This document shows, in pieces, positions 53,101-63,503 of a stretch of DNA of 64,000 nt. The stretch spans positions 47,343,858 through 47,407,857 of the forward strand of contig NC_083598.1 in the NCBI RefSeq assembly GCF_020882245.1, read 5' to 3'. A program made the position numbers and the translations under genes. The stretch's first letter is position 1. Every line of letters starts with the position of its first letter. The notes under the pieces are model-generated. The model did no database searches and was not told the DNA's origin. It saw only the letters and a list, made by a program, of their open reading frames with translations. The stretch comes from Rhopalosiphum padi (Eukaryota; Arthropoda; Insecta; Hemiptera; Aphididae).

Positions 53101-56100
53101 GAAAAATATTATTGAACGTTACTTAAAGATTATCGCTAAAATTATTACATCCCCTGAAATGGAATATACGAGATTATAATGAACGGCAATTTTTTGTAAA
53201 TGTTGAGTTTATTCACGACTTGCTCACGTCAAAATGATGTCAAACGCAAGTAAGCTTTGCCGTAAATAATTATCATAATTTTCCAATCGTAGCAAAAATC
53301 GAAGCTTACTTATTATTTCAGTATATTAGTGATTAAAATTGAAATTAAAGCAGAATTTTTCCAGTATAGAAATAAATGGTTAACTTTTTCATAGGTATGT
53401 CTTAACTAGATAATAGAAAAAATGATATCTGCATAAAAAAAACTTGAAGGTCCCAACTTTTCATTGTAAATAATAGTATTTTTTGGTAGTTATTATTATC
53501 ACATTATATAATATATTAATTGAAAGTAATTATTATACCTGAAGGGAATGAAGAAATATTTAAGTCATTTTTAGAATATTTAAAAAATACGTAATAATTA
53601 GGTAATTAGATGGAGGAGCTAGGAAGAAGAAAAAATCAAAATTAAAATCAAAATATTTTATAAAAAAATAAAAAAAAAAATCTTTAGATACAATGAATGA
53701 GATGTTGAGTATTATATTTCCGTGAAATTCCATATAATAATAATATATTATTAATATTTTTTAAATATTATTATTTTTAAATCATAAATTATCATTTTTG
53801 TAATTTCATTTTTAGATGCAAACTATTTTATACCACAACTCCAGTGGCCGCGATGCGTTCACTGGCAATTTGAAGCAGAAAGAAGTACACCGAGCCATAA
53901 CTCTCCATCCAGTAAAACAACATAGTCACATGTATAGGATACACAACTACATGAAGGTATTGTAGTGGCACGTCACAATTTTTAATTTAATATTTTTTTA
54001 CCATGTCGATTGCTGATTTCTTTTGCAAACTTTTTTCACGCTCCTGCAGGGTCTCGAATTGCAAGAAATACAACAGAAGAAGATCCTGTTGCACCGGGAC
54101 GTACGATCCATGATGAATCAGCTGAATAGTGCGCATCCGCGACCGTCCAACGAGTTCCGGCTAACCGGCGACTCGAAACAACTGTTCTCGTCCCGGCCAG
54201 GAAGTCCGAATTACTTAGGCGACCCGGATCTGTTGGGTAAATAAATAATATTACCTATAATATTATATATATTACTATCACGGTTTTGTCTATATGTATA
54301 CGTGTTATGCAAATCCTATAAAAACCTTATCTATTGTGTATTATGAAAATATAATATGGTGTGTAGGACTTCCACCGGGCCTCAACAAGTATAGGCCACG
54401 CAAGGTGGCGGACGTCATCAAATGGGATTTCATATCAAAGGCTTGGTATTCAGACACGGATGCAAATCCTAGACGTCGGATCGATTCGTACACAAAAGAA
54501 GGCCTCGACGACGTCGTTCGAGAGGTATCTATTATACATATAACAAAATACGTACTTACAATGAAATATGAATTGACTAATTATTATTCTTTTCAATATT
54601 GTATATACTCTCAATCGATTTAATACTTAAGAATAAAAAAAAAATGCTATTGATATGTATTTTATTATGTATGTTAAAATATATAATAAGTATGTGTGTT
54701 ATACATATTTTATTTAAATAACACTTTATTTTACAATTTCACCAAATAAATATTTTAATATACGAGTTGATATTTAATTCATAGATAGTTAATAGGTCTA
54801 ATAGGTTGAAATCCATCGTTTTACGTACAATATCTGCACAGTTTGCGATAGTCACTCATCATTATACCTATATATAATATAGGTATCCACAAAAATAATG
54901 AAATAAATTCCAATAAATACATTATTGAACAAATTGAACATTTATTTTAGCCTATCTCTGTGGTTATATATAATTTTTTTTTATCATAAATCATCACTTA
55001 TCTTTATCATTTTTTATTATAACCAAAACAACTATTTCAAATAAGACAAAGATGTAACTGTTGTCTATATTAATATTGCATTCCTATGTATACACATATA
55101 TCGAATTTTGCAGGTGATGGATCTGATAAATAAATTTTCCAAGCAACGCGGTCGAGTGATCGATTTTAAGGAAATATTTTACGGTTACCAGAGGGTGAAC
55201 CCATTATACGGCGTCGACTATATGTTGGATATGTTGCTGATGTACAAAAAGTACCGGGGAAAGAAGATGACCGTTCCTGTGCGGCGACACGCATACCTCC
55301 AACAGCAGTTTACCGGTAAGGAAGATAATAATAATATAATGTACATAATGTAACTCAGTGGCTTGTTGATTATATTTTAATCATAATAGACTTATTTTCC
55401 ATTTATTTTATAACTATCGTACATGTATTTTCTTGAATAATTATATCATCGTTCCAAATAACAATAATATTTTCGTAATATTATAGGTACAGTATATAAT
55501 GTTAGGTTGTAAAGAGATTTATTGACGTTTCACACAGTTTGTATGGGAATACGGAATAAAAGCTTGTTATTAATTTGATAATTACATTTAAAGTTCAGAA
55601 GTTGAATGAAATAAATTTTTAATCTTAAAATTACTTTCAAAACAATAAATTTTGATTAGTTTGATTACAAAATAATAAAATATGTAAATTTTAATAAAAC
55701 GAAAAAACCCATTGCTTATTATTTTCAGGCAATTTCTTATACCTACATATTTCAATAAATTCAACGACATCTTTGTAGTTAATAGTTTGTATTAAAATTT
55801 GCTTTAAATATATATATATATATATTATGTAAGCCAATTTGTTTAATTCCTAGTGGATCTCGGGAGTATAGGTAGGTACGTAATTATATGGTTTTTAAAA
55901 TATTGGTTAAATAACAAAATATTTGCTTAAAATAAATCTAATCTATATTTTAACAACCTTCAAATTTAATAAATAAAAAAATAATAATAACTTCAGGAGT
56001 TTAGAAACTAATAATCTACCTATATTAATTAATTAGAAGAATATCAGCAAATATTTGTTTTTCTCTCAGAAATGCCATGCGGCATGCGTAACATAGATAA

Positions 56101-59100
56101 AAGGCATTTATGTATAATCTTTCTTTAGTGCACATTTAAATATTTAATACCATGGTATTTTAGTTAACTTAGAATAAAATCATCTATTAAAAAAAAATTA
56201 TAGAGCATAATATTTTTGAGAGTTAACACGTCGGCTTTATATTTTATTATTATTTGACTTAATATTCAACCATAAAAATAAAAACTTTTTGTAGATTTTA
56301 ATTGATATTAAATTATTTTGGACCATATTTAAACAAATCAATACGTGAATACGTGATACCCTAAAAAATATTTATCTCTGTAATTTTTGTAATAAGTGAT
56401 TTTATATACTAACATCTGAGATAACTTAACATAACAACAATAATTTTTTGTGATTGCGTTTTGTCTATGCTACACGTTGATATAGAGAGAATAAAAAACA
56501 CTGCAGATATCCTCTTAAACTAGTAATATCCAACCTTGAGCTTGTGGCATAGCTAGGTAGTTAACAAAGCAATTACCTATTAAAATAGTAGTTTTAAGTA
56601 GTATCATAATATTTTTATGATGAATATTATTTTCCACGAATAATTATTGATTATTAAATAACAAAGTATTCAAAAAAATAGTATGTAAAATAAATATTAT
56701 AACTTTTGTGGGAGTTTAATATATGATGTGAAAACAGAAAAGTTATAGGTAATACAAAGTTCAATTATCAATAAAATAAAAAACTCTATAGTAGGTAGAG
56801 CAAAAACTAAGATATACAGCTTGTGGTAAAGTGGTTTGTAATTTATTACGACCAGCGATGTATTTAAACCTTTGATAGAATCGGGCACTGTAAAATGTTT
56901 GAATATATCTACTTAGTATATAGGATGATCGTGATTATTCTAATGAAAAAATAGATAGCTAAAATGTCACATACCTAATATTTTTATTATTTATGAATTT
57001 GGTTGGATTTAATAATTATATTTATACTTTATAAGTATAATTAATTAAAATTTTTATTTTTATTTTGTTACACTAATAAATACCATACGCGAAATTAATT
57101 GTGATATTTTTATTCTGTAATAATCTAAAAATAATTATAAAATCTATTTTTAATTTTTTTTTTTTTGACTAAATATTTTGTTTAAACCGCGAGGTCACAA
57201 ACACCGTAATCGCAAAACGATCACCAACAATTTATACTTGTACGTATAATACGACAGTATTAACAATGGTGTGCGCAGTGCCGCAACTATAGGTTTTGTA
57301 GGGCCCTGGTGCAAAAAAAGTTATGGGGCCCCTGTACCTATATTATAATATGTGCATAGATAAAACCTATGTTTACAGTGCAACGGTACTTACACCATTG
57401 TAAATTGTTTCTAAATATTACATGCAACGGGCAATGGGGAACCCAGGATTTTGATACTATGATGGCTCTGAGTCACTTAAGAGAGGCCACTGTATAGAAG
57501 GTTTAACGTATGTAGTAAATAGTGACTACAAACGTCAAAAATACCCTTATTGTTCATGTTTTATTAAATAATAAACGTAAATATGTTAAAAATCGTGAGG
57601 CCGAGACGGGCGCGTCTTCAAGAGACAATGTAGAATTTGGGGGCCCTGAAAAGGGCGATTTTATGTCTTCCCCGTGAGAGAGCACCGGGTCGGGATTAAC
57701 CGCCCGGCAGGGAAGAGAGTAAGTTGTCATTGATCGACTCGCATTCAGTCGTGTGGCGTGTTGCCGCGGACGTCTGCAGCGTACACCTAACCCTACGCGA
57801 CGGCACTTCGAGAACGTTCGTCGGGCGTCATAGGTATGACAATCCCGATAATCGATTAGCTCTGAGCGGTGCACGTCGATATGACCGCTGTCGGTCGTGC
57901 AGTGTAGACACACCGGCAACACGTCGTTACTGAAGTTTGCTGTGATAGGCTGTCGGCTTCACGACGTTTGGTCGACATTTCTGTCGTTAGTATTTTGACG
58001 GGGTGCACAAAAAGTTTTGACCGGCTGGCGTTCGTGAGACATTGGTGGGGTGTGCGACGCCGAGTCGGCACTACCGCCACTACCCGAGTCAGCTGAGGCG
58101 AACAACCAGATAGTTCCCTGCGACCGTGCGCAGTCTTATGTGGAACACCACGTTACTCCTCCGCAGCCTCAACGTGTCGTAAACCGTGGTTAGCTCGGAT
58201 AGTCGTCACGCATCTGGACGGGTGAGAAGCTTCGCGTATGTTCCACGCCGATGCCATACCGTATTGCCACAAGCGGTGTGATTTTACCTTGAGCCATTCG
58301 AAAGGGTTAGGACCGAAGGGCAACGGACAACGGCGGATCGCGTTGTGGTCACCAATTTGGCGGGGCGCACAAAAAGATTTGACCGGCCGACGTCCTTGAG
58401 GACATTGGTCTGGTGTTCGTGGCAGGTCTGTAATATAGACGATGTCTGCCGGTGTGGTCGCAGCTGGGTAGAAACAGGTGAAGCTGTGCGCCGCTCAGTC
58501 GACACTACCCGAGTCAGTCGAGGCGAACAACCAGATGAGTCTTTGTGGCCCGCCACAGTATCTTCTGGTTTGAGCGTACAGCTACGATCCGGCGTAGTCG
58601 ATGGTGTTCGTCGGGTAATCGGTATCTGTTTACCGCGAGCTTCGTCCGGTCGCTTCTCTCTTCTCTTCTCTTACTGGGTTCACCGCCAATCGTCTGGGTC
58701 TTGTTTCTTTTAATTCTTCCGCTGGTTTTCTTAGTTCTTGACAGTTTGAAGGTTGAAAGTAGACTGACGATATTCGGAAACGCATCCGTATTTATATTCG
58801 TTGGCGTCAATTATTAGGATGTTGATTAATCTATATAGCGTTGTTACTATGACATTGAATTACTGGCCGGCTATTGCATTATTCTAATTTAATATGTAAT
58901 ATTTTTCCTTATTACACTTTTGATTCTCTTTGGTGTAGAATTGTATTTTTTTTTATTAGTTCTTTTACAATTATATGTATACAATTAATAAAACAATAAT
59001 ATGTATAATATATAAATCCTTCTCAAAATCTGAAATGCTCAAAATTATTTAAATATCCCAGGTAAATTTATAATTAAATATCAATTTAGAGCAACAATTA

Positions 59101-60614
59101 AAAATAACAACCATGTTTTTAAGTACCTAAGTTATAGTTAAAACTTAGTTGTGACTTGCGTCTTATCTCTATAATAGTTACTTATATTAAATGTTGGTAT
59201 TAAAGTATAATATAAATATTAAATAAGGTAAATCGCGAGCTACTTTGTAATACAAATACATAGTTGGTTAAACCTTCTATACCGTGGCCTTTCGTAACGT
59301 GTGCGACCATGCAGGTTTTTAAATATGCCCGTTTTTCATTTTTACTATTGAGGATGTCTAGAATTCAGAAGTATGGATTATAAACCTAATTTCACCTAAC
59401 CTAATAGATTATATAAGCCCCCGAAATTATTAAAAATATTATTTTAGTTGTCCATGTTATTATATACAATTTTATTTATATTTAAAGTGGTAAATTTAAT
59501 AGAAATACCTAATAATCTATGCGATTTGGTCATTTCAGGTTTCGAAGTGCGCGAAGTGCTGGACGGTTCGGAAGTTAAGCTGAAAACACAACAGCAGGAC
59601 GCCGAAGCGTACGACAATGACGATGACGACGCGGCGGGGAGTCCGTCCAGGGACATCGCGGACAACGGCATGGTCCGGGTGGAAGGGCCGCCGGCCAAGC
59701 GTCGGTCGGACAGCCAAGCCAAGACGGTTCACTTCGTGCTGCCGCTGTTCAACCGGCTGGCCACGTTCGCCCGGTTCGTGGACAACTACGAGTCGGTGTG
59801 CCTGGCGAACGACGAGCGCGTCACGCTGACGGTGGTGCCCTACGGAAAGGCCACCGCGGACGGCGCAGCCGCAGCGGTGGCGCAGCTCGCGGCCCGTCAC
59901 CCGGACGCCCGACTCACCGTTCTGCCGGACGCCGGCGGCCCGTTCGCCCGGGCGGCAGCGCTGCACGCGGGCGCCGTCCACGCGGCCGGCCCGCCACCGG
60001 ACGACCTACTGTTCTTCGTCGACGTGGACATGCTGTGGACGGCGGCGACGGTGGACCGCGTCCGGTTGAACACGGTCCGCGGCCGCACTGTGTACTTCCC
60101 GATCGTGTACAGCGAATACGACCCCGTAGTGGTGTACGGCCGAGCGGCCGGGTCCCCGAACCACTTCCTGGTCAACCAGGACACCGGATACTGGCGGCAG
60201 TACGGGTTCGGCATCGTCAGCGCGTACGCCACCGACCTGGCGGCCGCCGGTGGACTGGACACGTCCATCCGGGGCTGGGGCAACGAGGACGTGGACCTGT
60301 ACGAGAAGTTCGTGCGGTCCCGGACCGCGACGGCGGTGTCCGTGTTTCGCGCCGCCGACCCGGACCTGGTGCATGTTTACCACCCGGTGGAGTGCGACGC
60401 CGGGCTGCCCGAACCCAAGGCCCGGATGTGCGCCAACACCAGGTTCGAGACGTACGGTAACGTGGACCAGTTCGCCAACATCATCTACAGGAACAGAGAA
60501 GCGGTGTACGAGTTCGCGGCCCGCCGACTGTTGAACGGATCGACCGCTGCGACACGACCTCCGCCGCCGCCCCCGCTGCCCGTGTCCGTGTCGGCTCCTC
60601 GACCGCGCGTTTAA
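35123..60614 (+). CDS. CHSY1: chondroitin sulfate synthase (CHSY1/3 type)
   Basis: Golgi type II membrane bifunctional glycosyltransferase that extends chondroitin chains with alternating GlcA and GalNAc. Six exons join in phase: 35123-36136, 53816-53956, 54050-54236, 54367-54524, 55114-55315, 59539-60614; 925 aa. The start ATG (35123) sits in GCCGATGGCC. A His/Arg-rich cytosolic N-terminus precedes one membrane segment (about 71-90) and a low-complexity stem. The N-terminal beta-3-glycosyltransferase domain has ESLLFVGVMTANRYLATRAA and the metal-binding DDD (237-239). Exons 2-5 carry the conserved linker, with RAITLHPVKQH and KKMTVPVRRHAYLQQ. The C-terminal GalNAc-transferase domain has FFVDVDM (DVD 729-731), YFPIVYSEYDP and GWGNEDVD (813-820). 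A poly-proline tail closes the protein. Introns 1 and 5 are 17.7 and 4.2 kb. Exons 1 and 6 are far more GC-rich than exons 2-5. It is convergent with the DDX20-like gene. Confidence 0.93.
37145..37170. repeat. T13-G13 homopolymer junction
   Basis: Thirteen T are followed directly by thirteen G, then TGTCAG. The G-run plus GTGTCAGG also occurs near the left end of the hAT element at 31317, so this may be a truncated insertion. It may also be a sequencing or assembly artefact, since long homopolymers are error-prone. Confidence 0.8.
37855..38050 (+). repeat. dispersed repeat, copy 2
   Basis: Second copy of the repeat described at 30271, sharing GTTTTTCGCATGCAATGAT, then ATAGTGACCTACTCAATGA and GACGAAG. 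After this it expands into CTATATA words, ending with AATAGCAAAACGGCTTCTC, which matches the end of copy 3. It lies in CHSY intron 1. Weak similarity to copy 3 seems to extend several hundred bases upstream. Confidence 0.6.
38112..38267. mobile_element. pogo/Tigger-type MITE, 156 bp
   Basis: The left end TAGTGGAGTGGCGATAACTC and the reverse complement of the right end, CAGTCGAGTTGCGATAACTC, are close inverted repeats of about 23 bp that share GCGATAACTCGAA. TA flanks both ends (38110-38111 and 38268-38269). Termini of this CAGT...CG.TAACTC type with TA duplication are typical of pogo/Tigger elements. The interior is AT-rich and non-coding. Confidence 0.82.
44362..44385. repeat. A24 homopolymer
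   Basis: Twenty-four uninterrupted A following TTAGCGCC. It could be the tail of a retroposed sequence, but nothing recognisable precedes it. Confidence 0.85.
45925..46065 (+). repeat. dispersed repeat, copy 3
   Basis: Third copy of the repeat at 30271, sharing CGTTTTTCGTATACAATGAT, ATCATTGAATTCAAATTTAA, ATAGTGACCAACTC and TATAGCAAAATGG. It lies in CHSY intron 1. Confidence 0.6.
46821..46887 (+). repeat. dispersed repeat pair, unit 1
   Basis: It matches 47657-47722 over its length: AATAGATTTTGATTTGATTT, then TTGCAAAAAT, then ACACCGTAAACTAT. The two units differ by a few substitutions and small indels and lie in the same orientation 836 bp apart within CHSY intron 1. Confidence 0.7.
47657..47722 (+). 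repeat. dispersed repeat pair, unit 2
   Basis: Partner of the unit at 46821. The best-kept parts are TTTGATTTGCAAAAAT and ACACCGTAAACTAT. Together the pair could mark the edges of a duplicated or transposed segment, since both lie within repeat-like AT-rich sequence. Confidence 0.7.
49329..49360 (+). repeat. 16-bp tandem duplication
   Basis: ATCAACATATCGATAT is followed directly by a second copy with one mismatch at its last base. Each unit contains the palindrome ATCGAT. It lies near the start of a CpG-richer part of CHSY intron 1. Confidence 0.85.
49942..50017 (+). promoter_or_regulatory. candidate internal CHSY promoter and first exon
   Basis: A TATAAATA box (49942-49949) is followed about 25-30 bp later by an initiator-like TCACTAA (about 49970), then by a strong donor CACGTAG|GTAAGT (GT at 50016). 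A transcript starting here could splice to CHSY exon 2, whose first codon is an in-frame ATG. It would encode a form without the membrane anchor and first part of the glycosyltransferase domain. This is inference from signals only. Confidence 0.3.
55316..59538 (+). other. CHSY intron 5, 4.2 kb
   Basis: Bounded by TTACCG|GTAAGG and ATTTCAG|GT. The first 2 kb is AT-rich with a TA run at about 55807. A transposon-like terminus CAGTGCCGCAACTATAGG lies near 57286. From about 57.6 to 58.8 kb there is a GC-rich block with an internal duplication, listed separately. No exon is supported inside. Confidence 0.65.
57590..58815. repeat. GC-rich block with internal duplication
   Basis: This 1.2 kb block is GC- and CpG-rich against AT-rich surroundings. 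Two imperfect copies of a module lie in tandem. GCACAAAAAG followed by TTTGACCGGC occurs at about 58005 and 58367, and ACCCGAGTCAG followed by AGGCGAACAACCAGAT occurs at about 58082 and 58507. The offset grows from 362 to 425 bp, so the second copy has about 63 bp extra. Open frames on both strands look like nothing I know. It could be a non-coding part of a retroelement or a satellite-like insertion; the class is unresolved. Confidence 0.6.
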
Positions 60615-61170
60615 TAATATTATTGAATTGTATATTATTATTATTATGATATCATACTCTGCACATTATTGTTTGTCATTTTTATCGTAAACGAACAAGG
60701 TCGGCGATTCGCGTCGTGATCTCAAGTCGATCGAGAAAATCGTGTCTCTCTTTTTATACGTCTCTCTCTCTCTCTCTCTCTCTCTAGATATAATTATATA
60801 TATATATAATATTATAAATATAATGTTTAAAACATATCGTGATATTATTATACCAGCTGTAATATGATACAATTAATTGTAGGTATTTGTAACAAATATT
60901 ATTAGTTATTACGACTGATAAATGTTTATCATAACAATTAAGGAAATAATATAATAATTTAAATACAGTTTTTGGTGTTTTATTGTTTGTAAAAAAAAAA
61001 AAATATGTACGGACACATAATATTATTACATAAAATATAAAATCGGTGAATATTATTACATTTACCTAAACATAAAAACTAAAATTTTAATTTTAATACA
61101 GAGTAAAATTGTACTTAATATAATATCATTCAGTTCTCTTGAATTTATAGCTTATTATTACACTAGACGA
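60615..61170. other. intergenic between convergent CHSY and DDX20-like gene
   Basis: The two stop codons are 556 bp apart. The interval holds a TC microsatellite (60761-60785) and a minus-strand AATAAA (60984-60979) about 190 bp past the DDX20-like stop. I see no AATAAA for CHSY within this interval, so the two 3' UTRs may overlap. Confidence 0.6.
60761..60785. repeat. TC microsatellite, 25 bp
   Basis: Uninterrupted TC repeat in the probable 3' UTR of CHSY, 147 bp after the stop codon; on the minus strand it reads GA. Confidence 0.9.
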
Positions 61171-63503
61171 TCACTTACTCATCCTGACAAATGTTTGTAT
61201 GCGATTCATTTGTTGTTTCCACTGGCCATACCAGTCATTTAAAATTTCATAATCTACTGTTTGATGATCATTGATTTCAATATTTTCTTCTTTTCTTTTA
61301 GGTCTATTATATTCTTGAATATTGTTGTGAAACGGTTTCTGTATAGATTTATTGCTGTCTTTCACAAAATGTATCTCATGGCTGTTATGATGACCATAAG
61401 AGCAATTTTTATTTGTAATATTTTCATCAAAACTTTTATTTTTTGCTATTAATTTAATTTTTTCCTTAAATTGTTCTTCTAAATCAGTTTCTTCCTCATA
61501 TTGTTTTTTATTATCACAATGTTCATTTTCATTGGCATTTTCTTGATTAACATGATATTCGTCTTCATGTAAGTATTCTTCATCACACGATTCTTCTTCA
61601 TCACAGTATTCTTCTTCTTCATCACAATATTCTTCTTCTTCTTCACAGTATTCTTCATCACAATTTTCTTCTTCATCAGAGTATTCTTCTTCGCAGGATT
61701 CTTCTTCATTGCAGGATTCTTCTTCATTGCAGTATTCTTGTTCATCACAGTTTTCTTCTTTCAATGATTCTTTATCTTCAATATCCTTTTCACATATCAT
61801 AGTTGAGACATCACTCTCTTCTACATCTGTTAAATGAGAAAATTCACTATCATGCTGTACTGGCTTTAAAAGGCTAAAATCTGGTACTTGAAATAAACTA
61901 TAAATGTCAGTGAATCGTAGTCGTTCACTATTATTTATATCAATTTTTGTGTCATCAATATTTGATTCATTAGAAAAATTGCTTTCTATACACACTTCAT
62001 GAACAAACTGCTTGTCTTCACAATTAATTTGAGGTTTATCTTGGCTCTGTAAAAGCTGATTCGTATTTATATCATTTATTTTATCATCAGTAGTGTTGGA
62101 TATATTTTTTATATCATTATCTTCACATATTTGATTTATATTAGAAGATTCATTTTCACTTACGGTTTCAAGTGTAGAGTTTTTTAACATTAGTTTTTTA
62201 TTAGCTTCATATTTCTCGAAATCTGAATCATAATTTGTTATAATGTCTAACAGTTCATCAGGACTATATTTTGTATATTGATCAGTGCTTTCAAGTAAAG
62301 GTTCTGGATCAAATAACACAAAAGATCTGCCATCATTTAAATGTCTTTTATCAACCATGTTTTCTTCAATGAGTTTTTTTTCGGTTTCTTTAACAATATC
62401 ACAAAGTTTTTGTAGTGATTCTTTTTCAGATAAACTGCTAATATTTGATTTAATGTCATTGGGAATAAACGTAGAATCACCTTAAGTAATGAAAATAATA
62501 AAAATTAAATTAAAATGTATAATGATTATTTTATAAAAAATTGTCTTACTTTCATTATCCTTATTTAAGTTTTCTTCAATTACATTATTTCCATTTTCTT
62601 TAGTGATTTCATCATCAGTATCTTGGATTGATAACATTTCAGGTTCAGTTGTTAAATTAAGATTTTCAAGCTCGCTGTCTGCATATTCAAGTATAGGTTT
62701 TGTAATTGCAATCGGTAACATTTTTACCTTAACACTTTCAATACTGTTAATAATATTTTTAAAAGATTTCAACTCTTTGTCATCATCCAAAATAGTAAAA
62801 GCATTTCCTAAAAAAACAATATCTCAGTTTTTGATAGAATTATATATATTTGATAAAAAAAATATTATCCAACCTTTGTTTCCAAATCTTCCAGCTCGGC
62901 CAATTCTATGTAGATATGTAGCCCAATCATTTGGACAGTCCATATTAATTACCAAGTCTACATTTGACGAATCTATTCCTCTGGCTATCAAATCAGTGGC
63001 AACAAGTATTTTTGATTTAAAAGATGTTAATCTATCTACTAATTTCAATCGAATACTTTGATCTTGATCACCTCTAATATAATCAGCTTTATAGTTATGA
63101 TCACGTAGCATATTACAAACAGCTTCAACTCTGTAAAATTATAATGAGTAAAATTACCATATATTATTTTGTATAATATATTTACCAATAACAATACCTT
63201 GTCATGTAATTAGTGAATACGATACATTGAGTGTATGGTAAATTTTGTAATATATTGAGAAGTCGCACATTTTTGGCAGGTAATAATATTATATTAGTAC
63301 TGACTGCTTTAACACATGCTACATACTGCTTAATACCTAATAGGAACTTTGATGGATCTTGTAACGCATTCATATCTTCTTCTGCTCCCTTGACCATGAT
63401 ATATTCTTTCATGAACTCGTCGAAAACAGACATATCATTTTTATCAATTGATGCACTTACAACTATTGTTTGCTTTAATTTTGGAAGTTTAGCATCAATC
63501 AGT
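61171..63503 (-). CDS. DDX20: DEAD-box helicase, DDX20/Gemin3-like (5' end missing)
   Basis: ATP-dependent RNA helicase of the SMN complex type, which assembles Sm cores on snRNAs. Four exons are visible and join in phase: 63503-63198, 63130-62874, 62807-62550, 62480-61171, giving 709 codons to the stop. The first visible exon starts just before helicase motif III, which reads SAS rather than SAT. It is followed by QCIVFTNYMTR, KILVATDLIARGID (motif V) and HRIGRAGRFG (motif VI, 62910-62881). The C-terminal half is very acidic, with a run of Glu/Asp blocks punctuated by cysteines at about 61480-61780. It ends with DWYGQWKQQMNRIQTFVRMS, similar in place and tryptophan content to the Gemin3 tail. 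Motifs I and II must lie beyond the right edge. DDX20 is the best fit; another DEAD-box protein with an acidic tail remains possible. Confidence 0.75.

Larger units (their letters stand above)
36137..53815 (+). other. 17.7 kb first intron of CHSY
   Basis: Bounded by TACGAG|GTAATT and TTTTTAG|ATG. It contains a 26-base T/G homopolymer junction (37145-37170), a pogo-type MITE (38112), two copies of the dispersed repeat (37855, 45925), a related pair at 46821 and 47657, an A24 tract (44362-44385), and long AT-rich stretches from 44.8 to 49.1 kb that look like diverged repeats. CpG-richer islands stand out at about 42.9-43.7 kb and 49.5-51.1 kb and are candidate regulatory DNA. No independent gene is recognised. 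Confidence 0.7.

Noticed and set aside
57286..57350. CAGTGCCGCAACTATAGG, hAT-like left terminus in CHSY intron 5
   Set aside because: No inverted partner or 8-bp duplication was found within the next kilobase, so no element is claimed.
59385..59405. CCTAA-like words resembling the insect telomere repeat
   Set aside because: Only two imperfect units; expected by chance in this composition.
59535..60534. Alternate-frame ORFs within CHSY exon 6
   Set aside because: The main frame carries the GalNAc-transferase motifs; the others are compositional shadows.
61479..61748. 89-aa Lys/Met-rich minus ORF
   Set aside because: A frame-shifted reading of the Glu-rich repeat of the DDX20-like exon.
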